Assembly (NCBI RefSeq): GCF_000090795.2
Contig: NW_003546297.1
Span: 162,707-226,706, forward strand
Reading direction: 5' to 3'
Length of the DNA: 64,000 bases
Source: Amphimedon queenslandica
Taxonomy: Eukaryota > Porifera > Demospongiae > Haplosclerida > Niphatidae
In this document: piece by piece, positions 11,701 through 24,559 of the stretch
Layout: the number at the start of each line of letters is the position of its first letter
Numbering within the stretch: position 1 is the stretch's first letter
Program-made: the position numbers and the translations under genes
Notes under the pieces: model-generated
Seen by the model: the letters and a program-made list of their open reading frames with translations, nothing else
Told to the model about the DNA's origin: nothing
The model's database searches: none

Positions 11701-13719
11701 CGTTTGTCATTTTAATACTGTTAGTTTTCAATTTCTACTCATCAAAATAAGCATATTATGTTTATTGTGCATTAAATATATTGGATTCCCATATTCCCAT
11801 TCTTCCTCCTGTAGATGTGTTTTTGAGAGATCTCAATTCAATCCGGCTCTATTGACATTCATTGTATCCTCACTGTGGCACGGGGTCTATCCTGGCTACC
11901 ACATAACATTCTTCATTTTCTACTGTGGCAAAACTGCAGCAACAAAAGTATACATGTACATTAATAGAGTAATCATTGGCAAGAGTGGATCATTTGTATC
12001 AGGGCTGGAGTGAATATTACGCGTATTATCACTATTGACACTTCTGAGGGATATTTTGTCTATTCAGTAATAATTATAAGTAAAGAATATTTTTAAATTG
12101 GAGATACAACAATGCTTAATGTGACGTTAAAAGAGAGAGGGGGAGAGTTTATTTTGCCTCAAGTAGAAGACAAGTGTCATTAGCATTAATATGTGGGATG
12201 TTGATTTACATAGTACATGTGCATATTTGTTAAGATTATACTCATTGACTAGTGTAGGAGTCTGTGAAATGTCCCTATAGTATTCTTTACTGACTAGTCA
12301 GTTTACACTGATACTACATTTACCTTTATATGGAATGAGAAAAATGTTCATATACTTGTATATGTATGTACATGTACTGTATATATGTGGGCCATTGCCA
12401 ATTTGATCCTTTTTAGGATCAAATTGATGCGGTTAGGCTCACACGATCTCATGTATGATCAAGCTGTATATCAACACTTACTCAATATTTATATTAGTGA
12501 CCATATAAGGAATCGTATACCGAGCAATGTGTTGTTTGTCTATTGTTCTCATTACATTGATATACTCACTGTCTATACAGTGTATAAACATTGTATACAC
12601 ATACTATTATTCCCTAGAGATGGTGTATGTCACATCATGATGTAAGTTATGATTGGGGCCATCGCTAGACAGTGACCAGTGGTGACTGAAGATTTTCTAA
12701 TGTACATGTGTATATAACGGCATTTCTGTCTGTAGTATTCTATAGTGTAGCTGTGTGTCATTAGTTTAGTGTTGATTGATGTTAGTCTGGCTAGTCTATT
12801 GACTGGACTCATGGCTAAATCATCAATAACAGTATAGTAATGGTAGCATGAGTGCTTAATGCTTAAAGGCATTATGTATTACTAGTAGGTACTTCTTAAT
12901 TATGAGCATTCCCTACCTGGTATAATTCCCCCATATTACAGCATCCTGTCATACTGTTTATGTTGTTTTCGAACATTCTTAGTAATTCTCAACTTGTCTC
13001 AACAAACATGCTGCTACAAATACATTTGATAATATTAACAATAAATACGTATACAATATCAGAAACAACTTGTAAAGGGATTTATTAAAACTAGAATTTA
13101 CTAGCTGTTAATATTGCTTTTAGGTACGTAAGAATTTCCGTCATTATTTTCAAGGCTCGCCGTCATTGAAAGTGTTTTACGATATTTTAACTACGGTATC
13201 AACTTGCATCATGAGAGATGTAACAGTGATCCCGTTCGTTTACTTAACAACTGAAGAGTTTGTGAAAGGATGGAGGTACATGTACATGCACATTGGTACT
13301 ATCCACATTAATTTATGTCATGTTTGTACTAAACCTCTTTATTAACAAAGGATACGATTGGTCTACATTACCTATTAGAGGTATCCTTATTTTAAAGGTA
13401 CTTTGTATAGGTTTGTACCAATTGGGACATTACAAAATGTCCTCATTATAAAGGTGTCCTTATTATTATTATTATTAAAGCATTAGGTGTGTAAGGTGTA
13501 ATAAATATTTGTAACATTCCTTGGAATTAGTTTTATTGGCACCTTACACTACTAGGAATGCATGCATGTGTGTGTGTGTGCATTAAAATTATATTTATTA
13601 ATACATTTTGTTCTTTATTTCGTAGTAATGTATTTTTCATTCCAATACTCATCTGTTTTCTTCTTCTTCTTCTTCCTAACAAATCTCGAGGGATAAATTC
13701 CAAATCTCACAAGGAATAG
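8754..13719 (+). CDS. Membrane-bound O-acyltransferase, MBOAT1/2 (lysophospholipid acyltransferase) type
   Basis: Exons spread over 5 kb encode a multi-pass ER membrane enzyme related to human MBOAT1/2 (LPLAT), which reacylate lysophospholipids. Exon 1 (8754-8819) gives MTRVIQAMAGFAEWLLSFPVDQ-type sequence. Exons at about 8870-9014, 9067-9144 and 9201-9293 encode hydrophobic helices. Later segments match the family closely: GPIMMIAQRIT near 9345, SFVGILAGPACSYKDF (9765-9820), the Asn region CNISGLGFTGYDDKG (11464-11510) and the catalytic His in SSLWHGVYPGY (11862-11895). The last exon (13625-13719) ends in a Leu run and NKSRGINSKSHKE. The second Met (MAGF) is a possible start. A 177-bp array lies in one intron (10540-11420), and 12014-13110 is intron without visible genes. 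MBOAT1 versus MBOAT2 cannot be decided here. Confidence 0.9.
10540..11420. repeat. 177-bp satellite-like repeat array, about 5 copies, in MBOAT intron
   Basis: The string taataaaaattggggg begins at 10684, 10861, 11038 and 11215, a spacing of exactly 177 bp, with partial units on both sides. Each unit carries 'accatgggctatag' followed by a right arm that is either tccatggt (near-palindromic) or tacaggga. Orientation is opposite to the array at 57940-58800. Confidence 0.9.
13331..13463. repeat. MITE-like fragment in MBOAT intron
   Basis: The stretch contains the modules shared with better copies elsewhere: cctctttattaa at the left, then ggtactttgtataggtttgtaccaattgggacatt, then tataaaggtgtccttatt at the right. 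The terminal inverted repeats are degraded. Confidence 0.55.
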
Positions 13720-13974
13720 TCACCACACACTATCATCATCCACTGACCAGCAAGACTATATACCTATTGCTACCTTTATCATTATTTTTGTTATTTTTTT
13801 CCATCATATGCACATTCTTTGCTATCATAGAACAGTTAGTAAATATAAATATCACTATACTAACTAATTTTTTGTGTATAATACTTTATCTATATCATAT
13901 GTTATGTGTCCACTATTATTACTATCATTATTATAGTTTTTTGTTATTGATTGATCTTAGAGACCACAAAGATA

Positions 13975-16572
13975 ATGATGAAATGTTCTATTTTTAACCC
14001 TTTAGCTTCAAAGCCTGATAGAATAATAATGCTCTTAGCAATAATTTTCTTCTCTATTTTATGTGTCGTAATCTCATGTTATTTTTTTATCACTAGCAAC
14101 AAGAATGGCCTTTCATTTAAAAGTGGTGAGAACACACTTCTAGTCATTGCCCATCCGGATGATGAGTCCATGTTTTTTGCCCCCACCATCCTTCACTGTA
14201 CATCTATAAAAGGTCACAGATTAGCCCTACTATGTCTCTCTATAGGTAGGATTGTTGTATCCTTATTTGGTCATGTAATGTGCATTAGGTGATTATTACG
14301 GTAAAGGGGAAGAAAGGAAGGAAGAGCTACTCACTGCTTGTAATGTACTTGGAATCAGTTCAGAGTCCGTCGTACTAATTAATGACAAGTTAGTCTAATT
14401 ATAAATTATTATCTACTTTCAATTGATTACTAATAGTAATTGTAACATCCTTTGATATAAATCTCTGCCAAGTGGCAAATAAAAGCCTGTCTTAATTAGA
14501 AGCCTGAGGTGCTACATTGCGTACATGCATTAATGAAATAGTATATGCCTATATAAAGAAAGGAACCCTCAAATAAAAGCCTGTGTACAAATTGAAGATA
14601 TCAATAAAAGCCCGGGGTTGAGGCTTTGATCTATATTTAAGAATACAGTTTTTGCTGTAGTTTTATTACCAGTGCTATCTAAAATGTGCAAATAAAGTGT
14701 TAGGTTATGAGCACACTACAAGTGAGAATGAAAATAGTCGGAGACCTCCTTAGCACTATAAAAACCTTCTTATCACTATTGGCGGGGCACGCAGGTGTAT
14801 ATTATACTGTAGATCAAGTGGTTACAGCTGTTGTTGGAAGGTCCGTATGTAAACAAATTAATACTTAAGTGTCTTTGTTTGAAAGTTAAAACTTCAGCTG
14901 GACTATGTTATGGAAGGAGGATATTTGTAACTAATTTCAGCTGTATTAAATACCAATTTACTTCCTTTCAATTCTTAGAAATAACAAATAACATGTTTAT
15001 TTATTGCTACGGCTCATTGTCATAAGCATACTGAAAGCTTCTTGTTGTTTATCATCATTGACTAATAATGCAGCATTAGCCGGTAATACAAATGCATCTA
15101 CTAGCTCTGTAACCTCTTCTTAGAGGTACTTTTGTATAGGTTTATACCAATTGGGACATTTAAAATGTCCTCATTATAAAGGTGCCCTCGTTATAAAGGT
15201 CGTCTTAGTTCTTGTTATATATTGTTGTCCTTATCTCAGGATGTCCTTATTGACTTATTTAATATTATTTAATATTATAATGCATGTTATGAGTGTAATA
15301 TGAGTTGTATGATTTCCTTTATCTTATTTGTACTGTCACCAGCACATTTCCTTTTTTGTACTGTCAACATTGTCGTGATAGGGATCTACCCGATAATCCC
15401 AATGGGGTGTGGTCAAGTAAAATCATTGGAAGACACATTGTTAGAGCACTGAGTCAATACGATATTCATAGGGTAATGAATAATATACTTTCCATTACTG
15501 GGAATGTGTTGAGTCAGGTTTATTATTATTATTTATAGTTGATTACTTTTGATGAGAGAGGTGTATCGGGGCATAGTAATCACATTGATATTCACAAAGC
15601 AGTGAAGTTAGTAACAATAATGACAATACTATTGATAATCCTTCACTTTCAATTCTTCTATTTACTATAACCGACCCATCTCTCACATCAGGGCACTTGT
15701 TGCCAATGGTGCTTTGTCTGGTAGGCGTTTGTAACCTAACTGTCACAACTATGAAAGCTTTTCATGTTTTTGTTTATGCATTCTAGGCAAAGAAGTCTTA
15801 TATCTTCAAACGGTCAATGTAGTTATGAAATACCTCTCATTCCTATCGGCCGTTTTAATGTCCAAGTAATGTAACACATGAACTTTATGGTAATACAAGA
15901 TTGAGCGTACACATATGTATCTTGTTATTCTATTAACGAGTGTTGATATTTATATTTGAGGATTCACTTTCATGTATGATTCATACTGTAATGAGCATAC
16001 CACAGAAGTGATGAAGGGTGAAAAGGGAGAGATATTGAAGCTTAGGTCACACGCATGCATGTATGGTCATGTCACTCACACCATACGGTATCTGATGATC
16101 ACACATAAAGGAATTGATGTTAATTTTAGAGCTACATTACACTATTTAAATACACACGGTCTTCAATATGCAAACAGAGACACATCCTGTATATATACAC
16201 ACACATACCCCGTAGCATTTATATACACTCTACTTTTTATGCATCGTGTACTGTGTGAATGTATATTATTCAAAGAAAACACACACACTTGTGCTTCAGA
16301 ATTGCCACAAACATGCTCTCCTTTTTTGCATTTGCCAAACACGGAATGACTATTGACCTCTTTTGTCCTTATACAGCCAAAGATGTGCTTGCATTTCCTC
16401 AGTAAACAGATGGTGCTTAGCAATGGTAAGTATGTGTTTATTGGAGCTTATCCTCTTCTCTTTATAGACTGCATTGGGTAAACACTCAAGCCAAATGAAC
16501 TGGTATAGAGAGCTCTATAAGGTGTTTTCTACTTATTTAATAATTAATATATTTTCTTTAAAAAGACACTGA
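13975..16572 (+). CDS. PIGL: N-acetylglucosaminyl-phosphatidylinositol de-N-acetylase (PIG-L)
   Basis: Eight exons (13975-14245, 14289-14398, 15382-15472, 15539-15606, 15692-15720, 15787-15865, 16377-16425, 16468-16572) encode the second enzyme of GPI-anchor synthesis, which deacetylates GlcNAc-PI on the ER surface. An N-terminal membrane anchor (IIMLLAIIFFSILCVV) precedes the metal-binding motif LLVIAHPDDESMFFAPT. Then come GKGEERKEELLTACNVLGI, DLPDNPNGVW, and the second motif ITFDERGVSGHSNHID. The C-terminus SSQMNWYRELYKVFSTYL matches the human end. Two adjacent Met codons (13975, 13978) or Met at about 14029 may start it. The splice phase of exon 7 forces a reading that fits the family poorly, so that exon is uncertain. 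It lies 255 bp after the MBOAT gene on the same strand. Confidence 0.9.
15118..15240. repeat. MITE-like fragment in PIGL intron
   Basis: The modules agaggtacttttgtatagg, accaattgggacatt and tcattataaaggtgccctc are those of the elements near 13400 and 45000. It lies in the intron before PIGL exon 3. Confidence 0.5.
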
Positions 16573-16856
16573 ACTCAACAATGTAATAATAATCATAATA
16601 ATAATGATAATAATAATCAATGAAAATAATAATAATAATAATAATACACGTATCATTCTAACTTAAACACATCAAAAATCATGAAATTAAATCAGACAAA
16701 AAAAAACGACAAACAACAATAATGAAAATTATTAATTATGATAGCACTGTAAATAAAAGATATGATTAGAGACAGAGAGAGAGAGAGAAAGGAGGAGGGA
16801 AGAGGATCGAGTAGGAGAGAGAGGTTACATATAGAGAGGTGTAGTGTCACTAGTAC

Positions 16857-18986
16857 TTAGTCTGCTACTTCGCCAGCAACATCATCTGGTGCCAAGTACA
16901 AGGGATTGTTATGTGACTCACTAAAGAAAAGAGAATATAAATACAGATTGATACAAAAACAAGTTACAATAAAAGAGAAAGATGCTCAAGTACAAACAAT
17001 GCTAAAGCTATTAGACACATTTTGTGAATATATGATGGAATATGCCTTACCCATTAGCAAAAGGCGATTTTGGCTTAGCTTTGGTGACAGCAGCTCCTCC
17101 TCCAACTGCAACGTAATATATAACATAAGCAACAACTGCTGCCAATGTTAGCAATAGTAATATACCAAGTATTGTACCAATGATGACTCCTGTATAGAAA
17201 ATACACATTAATTATAATAATAGTAATGTAGCAGGCATCATTTGTTTATTGGGATGCAAGTAACAATAGCTGAGGCTGTCATTCGATCACATATAAAGCA
17301 CAGATCATGAATATATTATAATGATACTGATACTCACCAATTAACGTCCCACTACTAAACCCTGTTGTTTCTGAGGGTCTTTCTGGAGTGCTGGTAGGCT
17401 CTGGGGGTTTAACTGAGCTAGACATAACTAGAGGAAAAGAACAAAAAGTTGTAAAAGGCAGTACACAGTATATATAATGGGTATATACATATAATAGGAG
17501 CTTTGTACTGATTGTTATATTGTTACTTACTTTCACATCCACAGTCATTAACCTCATATCCAGATTCACAGGTCATACAACATCTAGTAGGTGGCCGACA
17601 CCTCAAGCAGTTAGGCAAATCACAAGGTCCTACAACAAACATTGAGATTCAATATTATAGATAATTATAAGAGTAACTATAGTCTATAGTACATAATTAT
17701 AGTCTGTATTTCTTACCACAGGTACATCCATTAGTCAGATAGAAGTCAGTTGAACAGGTTTTACAACAAGATGAGTTTTGACAACTAGCACAGTTTGAAA
17801 TGGTACATACTGGTGTGGGAGTTGATGAGGGAGAGGGTGAGGGAGTTGATGATGGAACAGGAGTGGAAGATGGAGTAGGGGAAGGAGTGGAAGAGGGCAT
17901 CACTGTAATAAAGAAAAGGTAAAAAATAAAATAATATAATGGTGTTAAGATATAGTGGAATGAGGAAAAAGGGAGAGAGGGGGAGAAGGAGACATAGTGA
18001 GCTATGAAATATCTCATGGTGTGTGTGTGTGTTCAGTGTGAAGTCAATGGATCACATGATTTAAACAACACAGTGACATTCCATTGACCTTAAAAGGTAA
18101 TGACCAGTTAACAATATAACTCACCAGTACAGTTGACTCCTTCATGTCCAGTACCAGTACAATCACAAGTGTAATTATCAGCAGGTGAATTCTGTATACA
18201 CCGCCCTCCATTCATACACGGATTGGATGCATTACAGATACTAACGAGATCACAGTCAGTACAATTAGAATTAACAGTAAAACCATTAGGACAGGTTAAA
18301 TTACAACCTAATATAATCAAGTATAATAATAATAGTAATAAAATTTTAATAATACTTACTGCAAGTGAAGTTATTACTCTCAGTAGCAACATAGTTAGGA
18401 CCTGATGATGTACAGTCAGTGCTACCATCACACTGACCATTACGAGTAAATGATAAACAACAATCACCAGAGCCTGATCCAGTACACCTCATCAGTCCAG
18501 AACTACAAGCAGAGTCACATTCTAAATAAAATGAACAATTATTTTTAATATAATTGGCTTACCTCTACATCTTGTATTACCACCAAAACCATCCCGACAC
18601 CGATAACAATTGGTTCTCGGAGGAACACCAATTATGTCATTAGCAGGAGCCTCTACACTACCAGTCCTTCCACTCCATGTACCACTGTTACATTCAATAT
18701 CAAATATTCTAGTTCGTTCAGCTTCTCCTGGGTTACGAGTGAATGTAGCTATAAGAGAGATTCCTTCATAAGTATCAATCATGCTTCCTTGAGCTAGACA
18801 GACATATTGAACTGATCCTTCAGTGATATTAGGAGAGAACACCTCGTTACCATCACTAGTAGGTATTATCGGACCTAATGCAGCCTCTATCTCAGCTATG
18901 GTTGGTAGACGACAGTCTTGAGCTGATACTAAAAGAGCCGATGAGTAGATAAAGATACAAACAACGAGAAAACACAGTCGAGCCAT
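16857..18986 (-). CDS. EGF/NPxY receptor-like protein, paralog 1 of 4
   Basis: I do not recognise this family. About eight exons encode a type I membrane protein. Exon 1 (18563-18986) has a signal peptide (MARLCFLVVCIFIYSS...SAQ) and a roughly 125-residue domain with fixed Cys positions: AQDC, YVCLAQG, FDIECNSGTW, TNCYRC, TRCRG. A Cys-rich exon follows (about 18361-18522). Next comes an EGF-like exon (18124-18308, NPCMNGGRCIQNSPADNYTC), then a Ser/Thr/Pro-rich stalk (about 17716-17902), a short Cys-rich exon (17535-17628) and another Ser/Thr/Pro segment. The membrane helix is VIIGTILGILLLLTLAAVVA (about 17130-17190). The tail exon gives SHNNPLYLAPDDVAGEVAD, including an NPxY motif. A cell-surface receptor or adhesion role is inferred. 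The exon plan matches the next gene closely. Confidence 0.82.
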
Positions 18987-19373
18987 TTTAGAAAGGCACT
19001 GTTTCAGTTAATAGTGGGACGACAAGATAAGGACGAGCTTTCTTCTTTCTCAATTCGTTCTTTCTCCTCTCGCCATACACAAATAGAACTAACCACTTCC
19101 TGTATAAACACGTCAGAATTAGAATTGCATCATAGCAGACGTCATAGCATTCTTTTGCATAAAATTTGTTTCAAATTTCATATAATTTTGGAGTTTGTGA
19201 AAAGCCATTGACTGAATTTGACTCTGAAAATGATATTTAAAATTCCATTTTTAAATCAGAAAGGTGCAAAAACATCAATTTTTTACATCATGACATCATA
19301 ATAAAACTCTCTGCAATAAATAGTATTAGTAATAATTTATTAATTATATAACACATAAGAAGTCACTTGATGC
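18987..19373. other. Spacer between paralogs 1 and 2
   Basis: No gene seen. The first 150 bases upstream of the paralog 1 start codon probably hold its promoter. Confidence 0.5.
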
Positions 19374-21585
19374 TCATGAAGGAGATATAGACAATGTAAC
19401 TTCTTCTGGCGAGACATATAATGGATTATTGTGTAAACGACTAATGGAGAAGACATTTTAAAATGAGATTATAAATGTGATATACTTACGCATTAGCTGC
19501 TGGAGGTATTGAAATAGTTTTGTTCATGCGAGTCCTTGCACCTCCAGAAGCAAAATAAATAATTGTATAGAGTAGGACAGAAATGAATATCAGGATGCAA
19601 AGAACCAGAATCAGTGCAACAAAAAAAAGTACTACATTAAAAAAATATTAAAAATTAATAAAATGATAAATGCAATTAACAATAGATTCTACAAAATAAG
19701 ATGGCTATTTCTGTATAGCAGGAAATTTTTATTACTCGAAAATTTCATTGTCAATCAAAACAGGTCAATTTATTGATTGAGTAACATTCACCTTGTCACA
19801 CCCATTTGGTTTGTCTAAAATTTTTGGCTAACAAAACAAACAAAAAGTTAGCACTCAACAAAAATTTCCTGCCATACAATATCAAAATTTAGTAGTGCTT
19901 TAAAAAACAATAATATATGTAGCCATTATCGTAAAGTATTCAATCAAAGCTGATATCCTTTTTTATTTACATAATTGACAGTATAAATACATCAATTATC
20001 AAACCACTAACAGCCCATAGACTATAAAAATATATCACATAATAATTACTACTCAACCACTGAACCACATGCAAACATAAATCACTACACTACTCATACC
20101 AACATCTGCCAGCATATAATAATACCATGCTATGTATGTGTGACTATATTGGATATCATATCCTAACCTATCCAAGTTCTTGTCTTAGCATTCTCAGTTG
20201 GAGAAATGGCAGCTCCAGTTGGCAAAAGTTGATTAACCGTACTAGACGCATCTAAAGTAAATTTTAGAGTAATTAAGTGAAATTTGGAGTAATTAGGTGC
20301 ATGCTTTGTTTACTTACATGTTTTGCATTGACAATCACTACATAGCTCAAATCCTTCTTCACATTCCATGCAACAACTTGAATTAAGTGAATGACACCTC
20401 GAACAATTTGACACTGTACAACGTCCTATTTGTAACAGATAATAATTATATATAGGAGGCTTTCTCTTTTAAGTCTTACCACAGGTACAGTCGTCAGGAT
20501 TCAAATAGTAACCTAATGAGCATGTCTTACAACAATTTGAAGTTTTACAGGTGTCACAGTTTTGACCACAAGGTGCAAAGGTTTCTGAAGGAATAGAAGG
20601 AGCAAGAGAGGGAGAGGGAGAGGTTATTGCAATGGGAGTCAAGGATGAGGGACTAGGAATGAGACCTATAATGAAAAATATTTAAAACATGCAAGTGTAA
20701 AAACAAAGCTTCATGCAAGTGTAACTCACTAGCACAGTTCACTCCTCCATGTCGTGTACCAGTACAATCACAAGTATAATTATCAGCAGGTGAATACTGT
20801 ATACATTGTCCTCCATTCTCACACGGACTCTCTGCATCACAGATATTGAGATCACAGTCAGTACAATCAGAATTAACAGTAAAACCATCAGGACAGGTTA
20901 AATTGCATGCTATGTAAGTATATGAAATTTAGTTATTCAATAATGATAATACTTACTGCAGATAAATCCTGTACTAGCTGTAGCAACATAGTTTGGGCCA
21001 TCACTCTCACAACTGTAATCACAAAAGCCACTGGCAGTAAACACTGAACAGCAGCTATGTCTAGAAGTGCATCTTCTTAGTCCATAATCACAATATGGAC
21101 ACTCTATTATCATTATTATTATATTAATTTAATTACATATATTTTATCAGTTTACCTCTGCATTGATCATCACCAAACCCATACCTACAGACAATACAAT
21201 CAGTTCTTGGAGGAGCACCAACAAGATTAGGAGAAGGATTGTGTAGTCCATCAGTAGCAGACTCACTCCATGTACCACTAGTACTGATACAATACATTAG
21301 AAATAACTTAGTTTGTTCAGCTTCTCCTGAGTTAGGAGTGAATGTAGCTATAAGAGAGATTGACCTGTAAGTATCAATCATATCCCCTTGAGACAGACAG
21401 ACATATCGAACTGGTCCTGTTATATTAGGAGAGAATGGCCCAAAACCTTGAGCATTTATCAATAAAGGACTCAATGCAGTCTCTATCTCAGTTTTGTTTG
21501 GTAGAGGACAGTCTTGAGCTGATACCAGTCGAGTTGTTGAGTAAAGGAGAATATGAAGAGCAGCTACTGGGTAGAGGTAAAGCAT
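19374..21585 (-). CDS. EGF/NPxY receptor-like protein, paralog 2 of 4
   Basis: Same architecture as the gene at 16857-18986. The first exon (about 21157-21585) has a signal peptide ending in SAQ and the same unnamed domain (QDCPLPN, YVCLSQGDMIDTYRSISLI, GTWSES, RTDCIVCRYGFGDDQCRG). Then come a Cys-rich exon (about 20962-21105) and one EGF-like exon (20731-20908, SPCENGGQCIQYSPADNYTC). A Ser/Pro-rich plus Cys exon follows (20482-20665), a further Cys exon (20320-20426), and a Thr/Ser linker exon (about 20165-20251). The helix is VALILVLCILIFISVLLYTI (19560-19640), followed by a basic stretch and the tail ARLHNNPLYVSPEEVTLSISPS. The intron at 19650-20160 is unusually long for this family. Function unknown; the NNPLY tail motif suggests binding of PTB-domain adaptors. 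Confidence 0.82.
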
Positions 21586-21816
21586 GATTAGCCTGTGAAG
21601 GTCTAAGGCTCAAATCTCTTTTAAATATCATACTCCCTTGTTCCTTTGATGTTTTTAATAACTAGCTACAGCTAGCTCTAATTTTAATATTTAAAAATTG
21701 CAATTATCTTTGGTAGGGAAAAGTGCATTAAAACTGACAAAACTCAAAACTATAAATACATACACAATGTAATTAAGTAGTATAAAGTAAAAGATTGTCC
21801 TATTTTAGTGTAGACA

Positions 21817-24559
21817 CTATTCTTTTTCCATATTATCAATATCATCTTGGCTCATGTACAGCGGATTTTCATTAATTCTTTGACTAGAAAACAAATGAAA
21901 ATTTTTATTGCTAATATTCCTTTTTCTTACTTTGCCAAGTGATCTTTCTTAATTGCTTTTGCATGAGTTTTATTGTGATTATAGGAGGTAGTGCAGCGTA
22001 CAATTCCCATTACAATAATGACCACACAGACAAATATCACAAGTCCACCAATAACACTACCAATGATGATCCCTGTACAAAATAACTTATAAATTCAAGT
22101 CTTAAAAATATAAGTCTATAATGCTTTTGTTCCTATCTTACCGAGTGCATCCATTACTTACATATCAGTATGTTATTAGGTAGATCTGATGAAATGCATT
22201 CGCCAGAAGACGACACTTCATATTCATCCTCACATCTGACGCATTCAGCAAAGCTCTCAGCACACACAAGACAGTTCTTACTACACTCAACTAAACCAAA
22301 AATGAAAAGACATTGTCATAAATGTTATATATTACTATTATATTTTAGCAGTTATTATTTTACTTACCACACTGGTCATTTCTTAGTCCATATCCATCAG
22401 AACAGATAGTACAGTTTGATGCACTAGACCAATGGTTACTGCACTGACAGGTGAATGAACCAGGTTGGCCAATGCACGTTCCATTATTAGCACATGGAGT
22501 TGTGTGACAGAGGTCTTTTAATTCACACCCTTTACATATAAATAAAAGTGAGTAATTTAAAACTGTTTAGTGTTTATGCAGAATTTTAAATACCTACCAG
22601 TTTCATCTATAACATATCCCTCCATACATGACTCACAGATTGGTGGTATACCACTACAACGATCACAGTTCTCAATGGTACAGTCCTGACAATGTGGACC
22701 AGACCATCCTTCGTGACACTGGCACATGTACTCAGTTCTGTTGCTACTGCAAGTACCATATAAGCCACAAGGTTCCAATGACATGCATGGATCAATGACT
22801 GTTTGACAACTATTACCAGTGTACCATGCTGGACACATGCAACCCGTACAATCTGTTGTTGCATTGCCTGAATTCTGACAGCTCAGTGAACAAACTAAAA
22901 ATTAAAATTGGTAATAATATTAATAAGTCTAATCTTAATTTTCAATGCTTATACCAGAACAGTTGTTTCCTTCATAGTTACCAGCGCAGTTACACATATA
23001 TCCTCCGTTGTTAAAGCTGGTACAGCTACCTCCATTCTTGCAAGGATTGTTAGCAATACAAATATTACTCAATACACAACCAGTGCAGTCGCTGTTGGGA
23101 ACATACCCCTGGGGGCATTGAGGTGAGCAAACTGTAAAATAAAGAAAAATTATTAAAATTATTAAAATTAATATACTAGAGCAATTAGTTCCAGTATATG
23201 AACCAGCACAGTGACAACTGTAGTTGGTAGCTGGCAAATACTGCATGCACTGTCCTCCATTTATACATGGAGTGTCTCTATCACAGATACTAGTAAAATC
23301 GCAGTTGGTACAGTCAGAATTAACAGTATAACCATCAGAACAGGTTAAACTGCAATCTAATAATTAAACAAAATGCTAGTTAACACATGCAGCTGCTGTT
23401 TTGACCATAAACTTAAAATTTTACTAATAATCTATATACCTGAGCAATTGTATCCAGTATATGAACCAGTACAATCACAAGTATAATTGGTAGCTGGCGA
23501 ATACTGTATACACTGCCCTCCATTTATACATGGAGTGTCTCTATCACAGATACTAGTGAAATTGCAGTTGGTACAATCAGAACTAACAGTATAACCATCA
23601 GAGCAGGTTAAACTGCAATCTAATAATTAAACAAAATGCTATATAATAAAGAATGCCTATTCAGTTAATACAGCTGCTGTTTTGACCATAAACTTAAAAT
23701 TTTACTTATAATTTATATACCTGAGCAATTGTATCCAGTATATGAGCCAGTACAATCACAACTATAATTGGTAGCTGGCGAATACTGTATACACTGTCCT
23801 CCATTCATACATGGACTGTATGCATCACAGATACTAGAGAGATCACAGTCAGTACAATTAGAATTAGCAGCATAACCAGCAGAGCATGTTAAGTTGCAAG
23901 CTAATGATGAATATGAAATTAAAATACATAGATAATAATATTAAACATACTGCAAGTGAAGTTATTACTCGGAGTAGCAACATAGTTAGGACCTGATGAT
24001 GTACAGTCAGTGCTATCATCACACTGACCACTATCAGTAAATGATAAACAACAATCACCAGAGCCTGATCCAGTACACCTCCTCAGTCCAGAATTACAAG
24101 CACTGTCACAAGCTAAATGAGATGAACAATTATTTTAACTATAATTGGCTTACCTCTACATCTAGTATCACCTCCAAAACCTTCCCTACACCGATAACAA
24201 TTGGTTTTTGGAGGAACACCAACAACACTGGCAGGAGGAGGATCTAAACTACCAGTCCTTCCACTCCATGTACCACTGTTACACTCAATATCAAATATCC
24301 TAGTTCGTTCAGGTTCTCCTGGGTTAGGAGTGAATGTAGCTATAAGAGCTATGGCTTTATAAGTATCAATCATGTCCCCTTGAGCTAGACAGACATATTG
24401 AACTGATCCTTCAGTTACATTAGGAGAGTACACCTGGCTACCATCAGAAATGACTAGTAAAGGAGGCAATACAGACTCTAACTGAGCTATGGTTGGTAGA
24501 GAACAGTCTTGAGCAAAGGCAAGTGTTACAAGAGCTAAAGCTACAATAAGTTGCTTCAT
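21817..24559 (-). CDS. EGF/NPxY receptor-like protein, paralog 3 of 4 (expanded EGF repeats)
   Basis: Signal peptide (MKQLIVALALVTLAFAQ) and the shared N-terminal domain lie in exon 1 (about 24154-24559). A Cys-rich exon follows (23951-24112). Then come four EGF-like exons of almost equal size, at about 23723-23903, 23443-23621, 23178-23357 and 22956-23132. Each has the pattern C..TCSDGYTVNSDCTNC...ICD and NGGQCIQY. Further Cys-rich/EGF exons lie at 22600-22895, 22370-22528 and 22155-22290. The helix is IIIGSVIGGLVIFVCVVIIV (about 22010-22075), and the tail reads INENPLYMSQDDIDNMEKE. It lacks the Ser/Thr/Pro stalk of paralogs 1 and 2 and seems to have gained length by duplicating EGF exons instead. 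Ligand and function unknown. Confidence 0.82.
23358..23900 (-). repeat. Intragenic tandem duplication of an EGF exon with flanking intron
   Basis: The intron string taataattaaacaaaatgct begins at 23358 and again at 23621, a 263-bp period. The following intron text (cagctgctgttttgaccataaacttaaaattttact) and EGF exon are nearly identical in both copies. This shows a recent exon-plus-intron duplication, with one insertion of about 17 bp. Confidence 0.9.

Noticed and set aside
12385-12645. Hydrophobic frame in the MBOAT gene
   Set aside because: It falls in a long intron between exons that join in phase (TAATK to VRKNFRHYF) and resembles nothing known.
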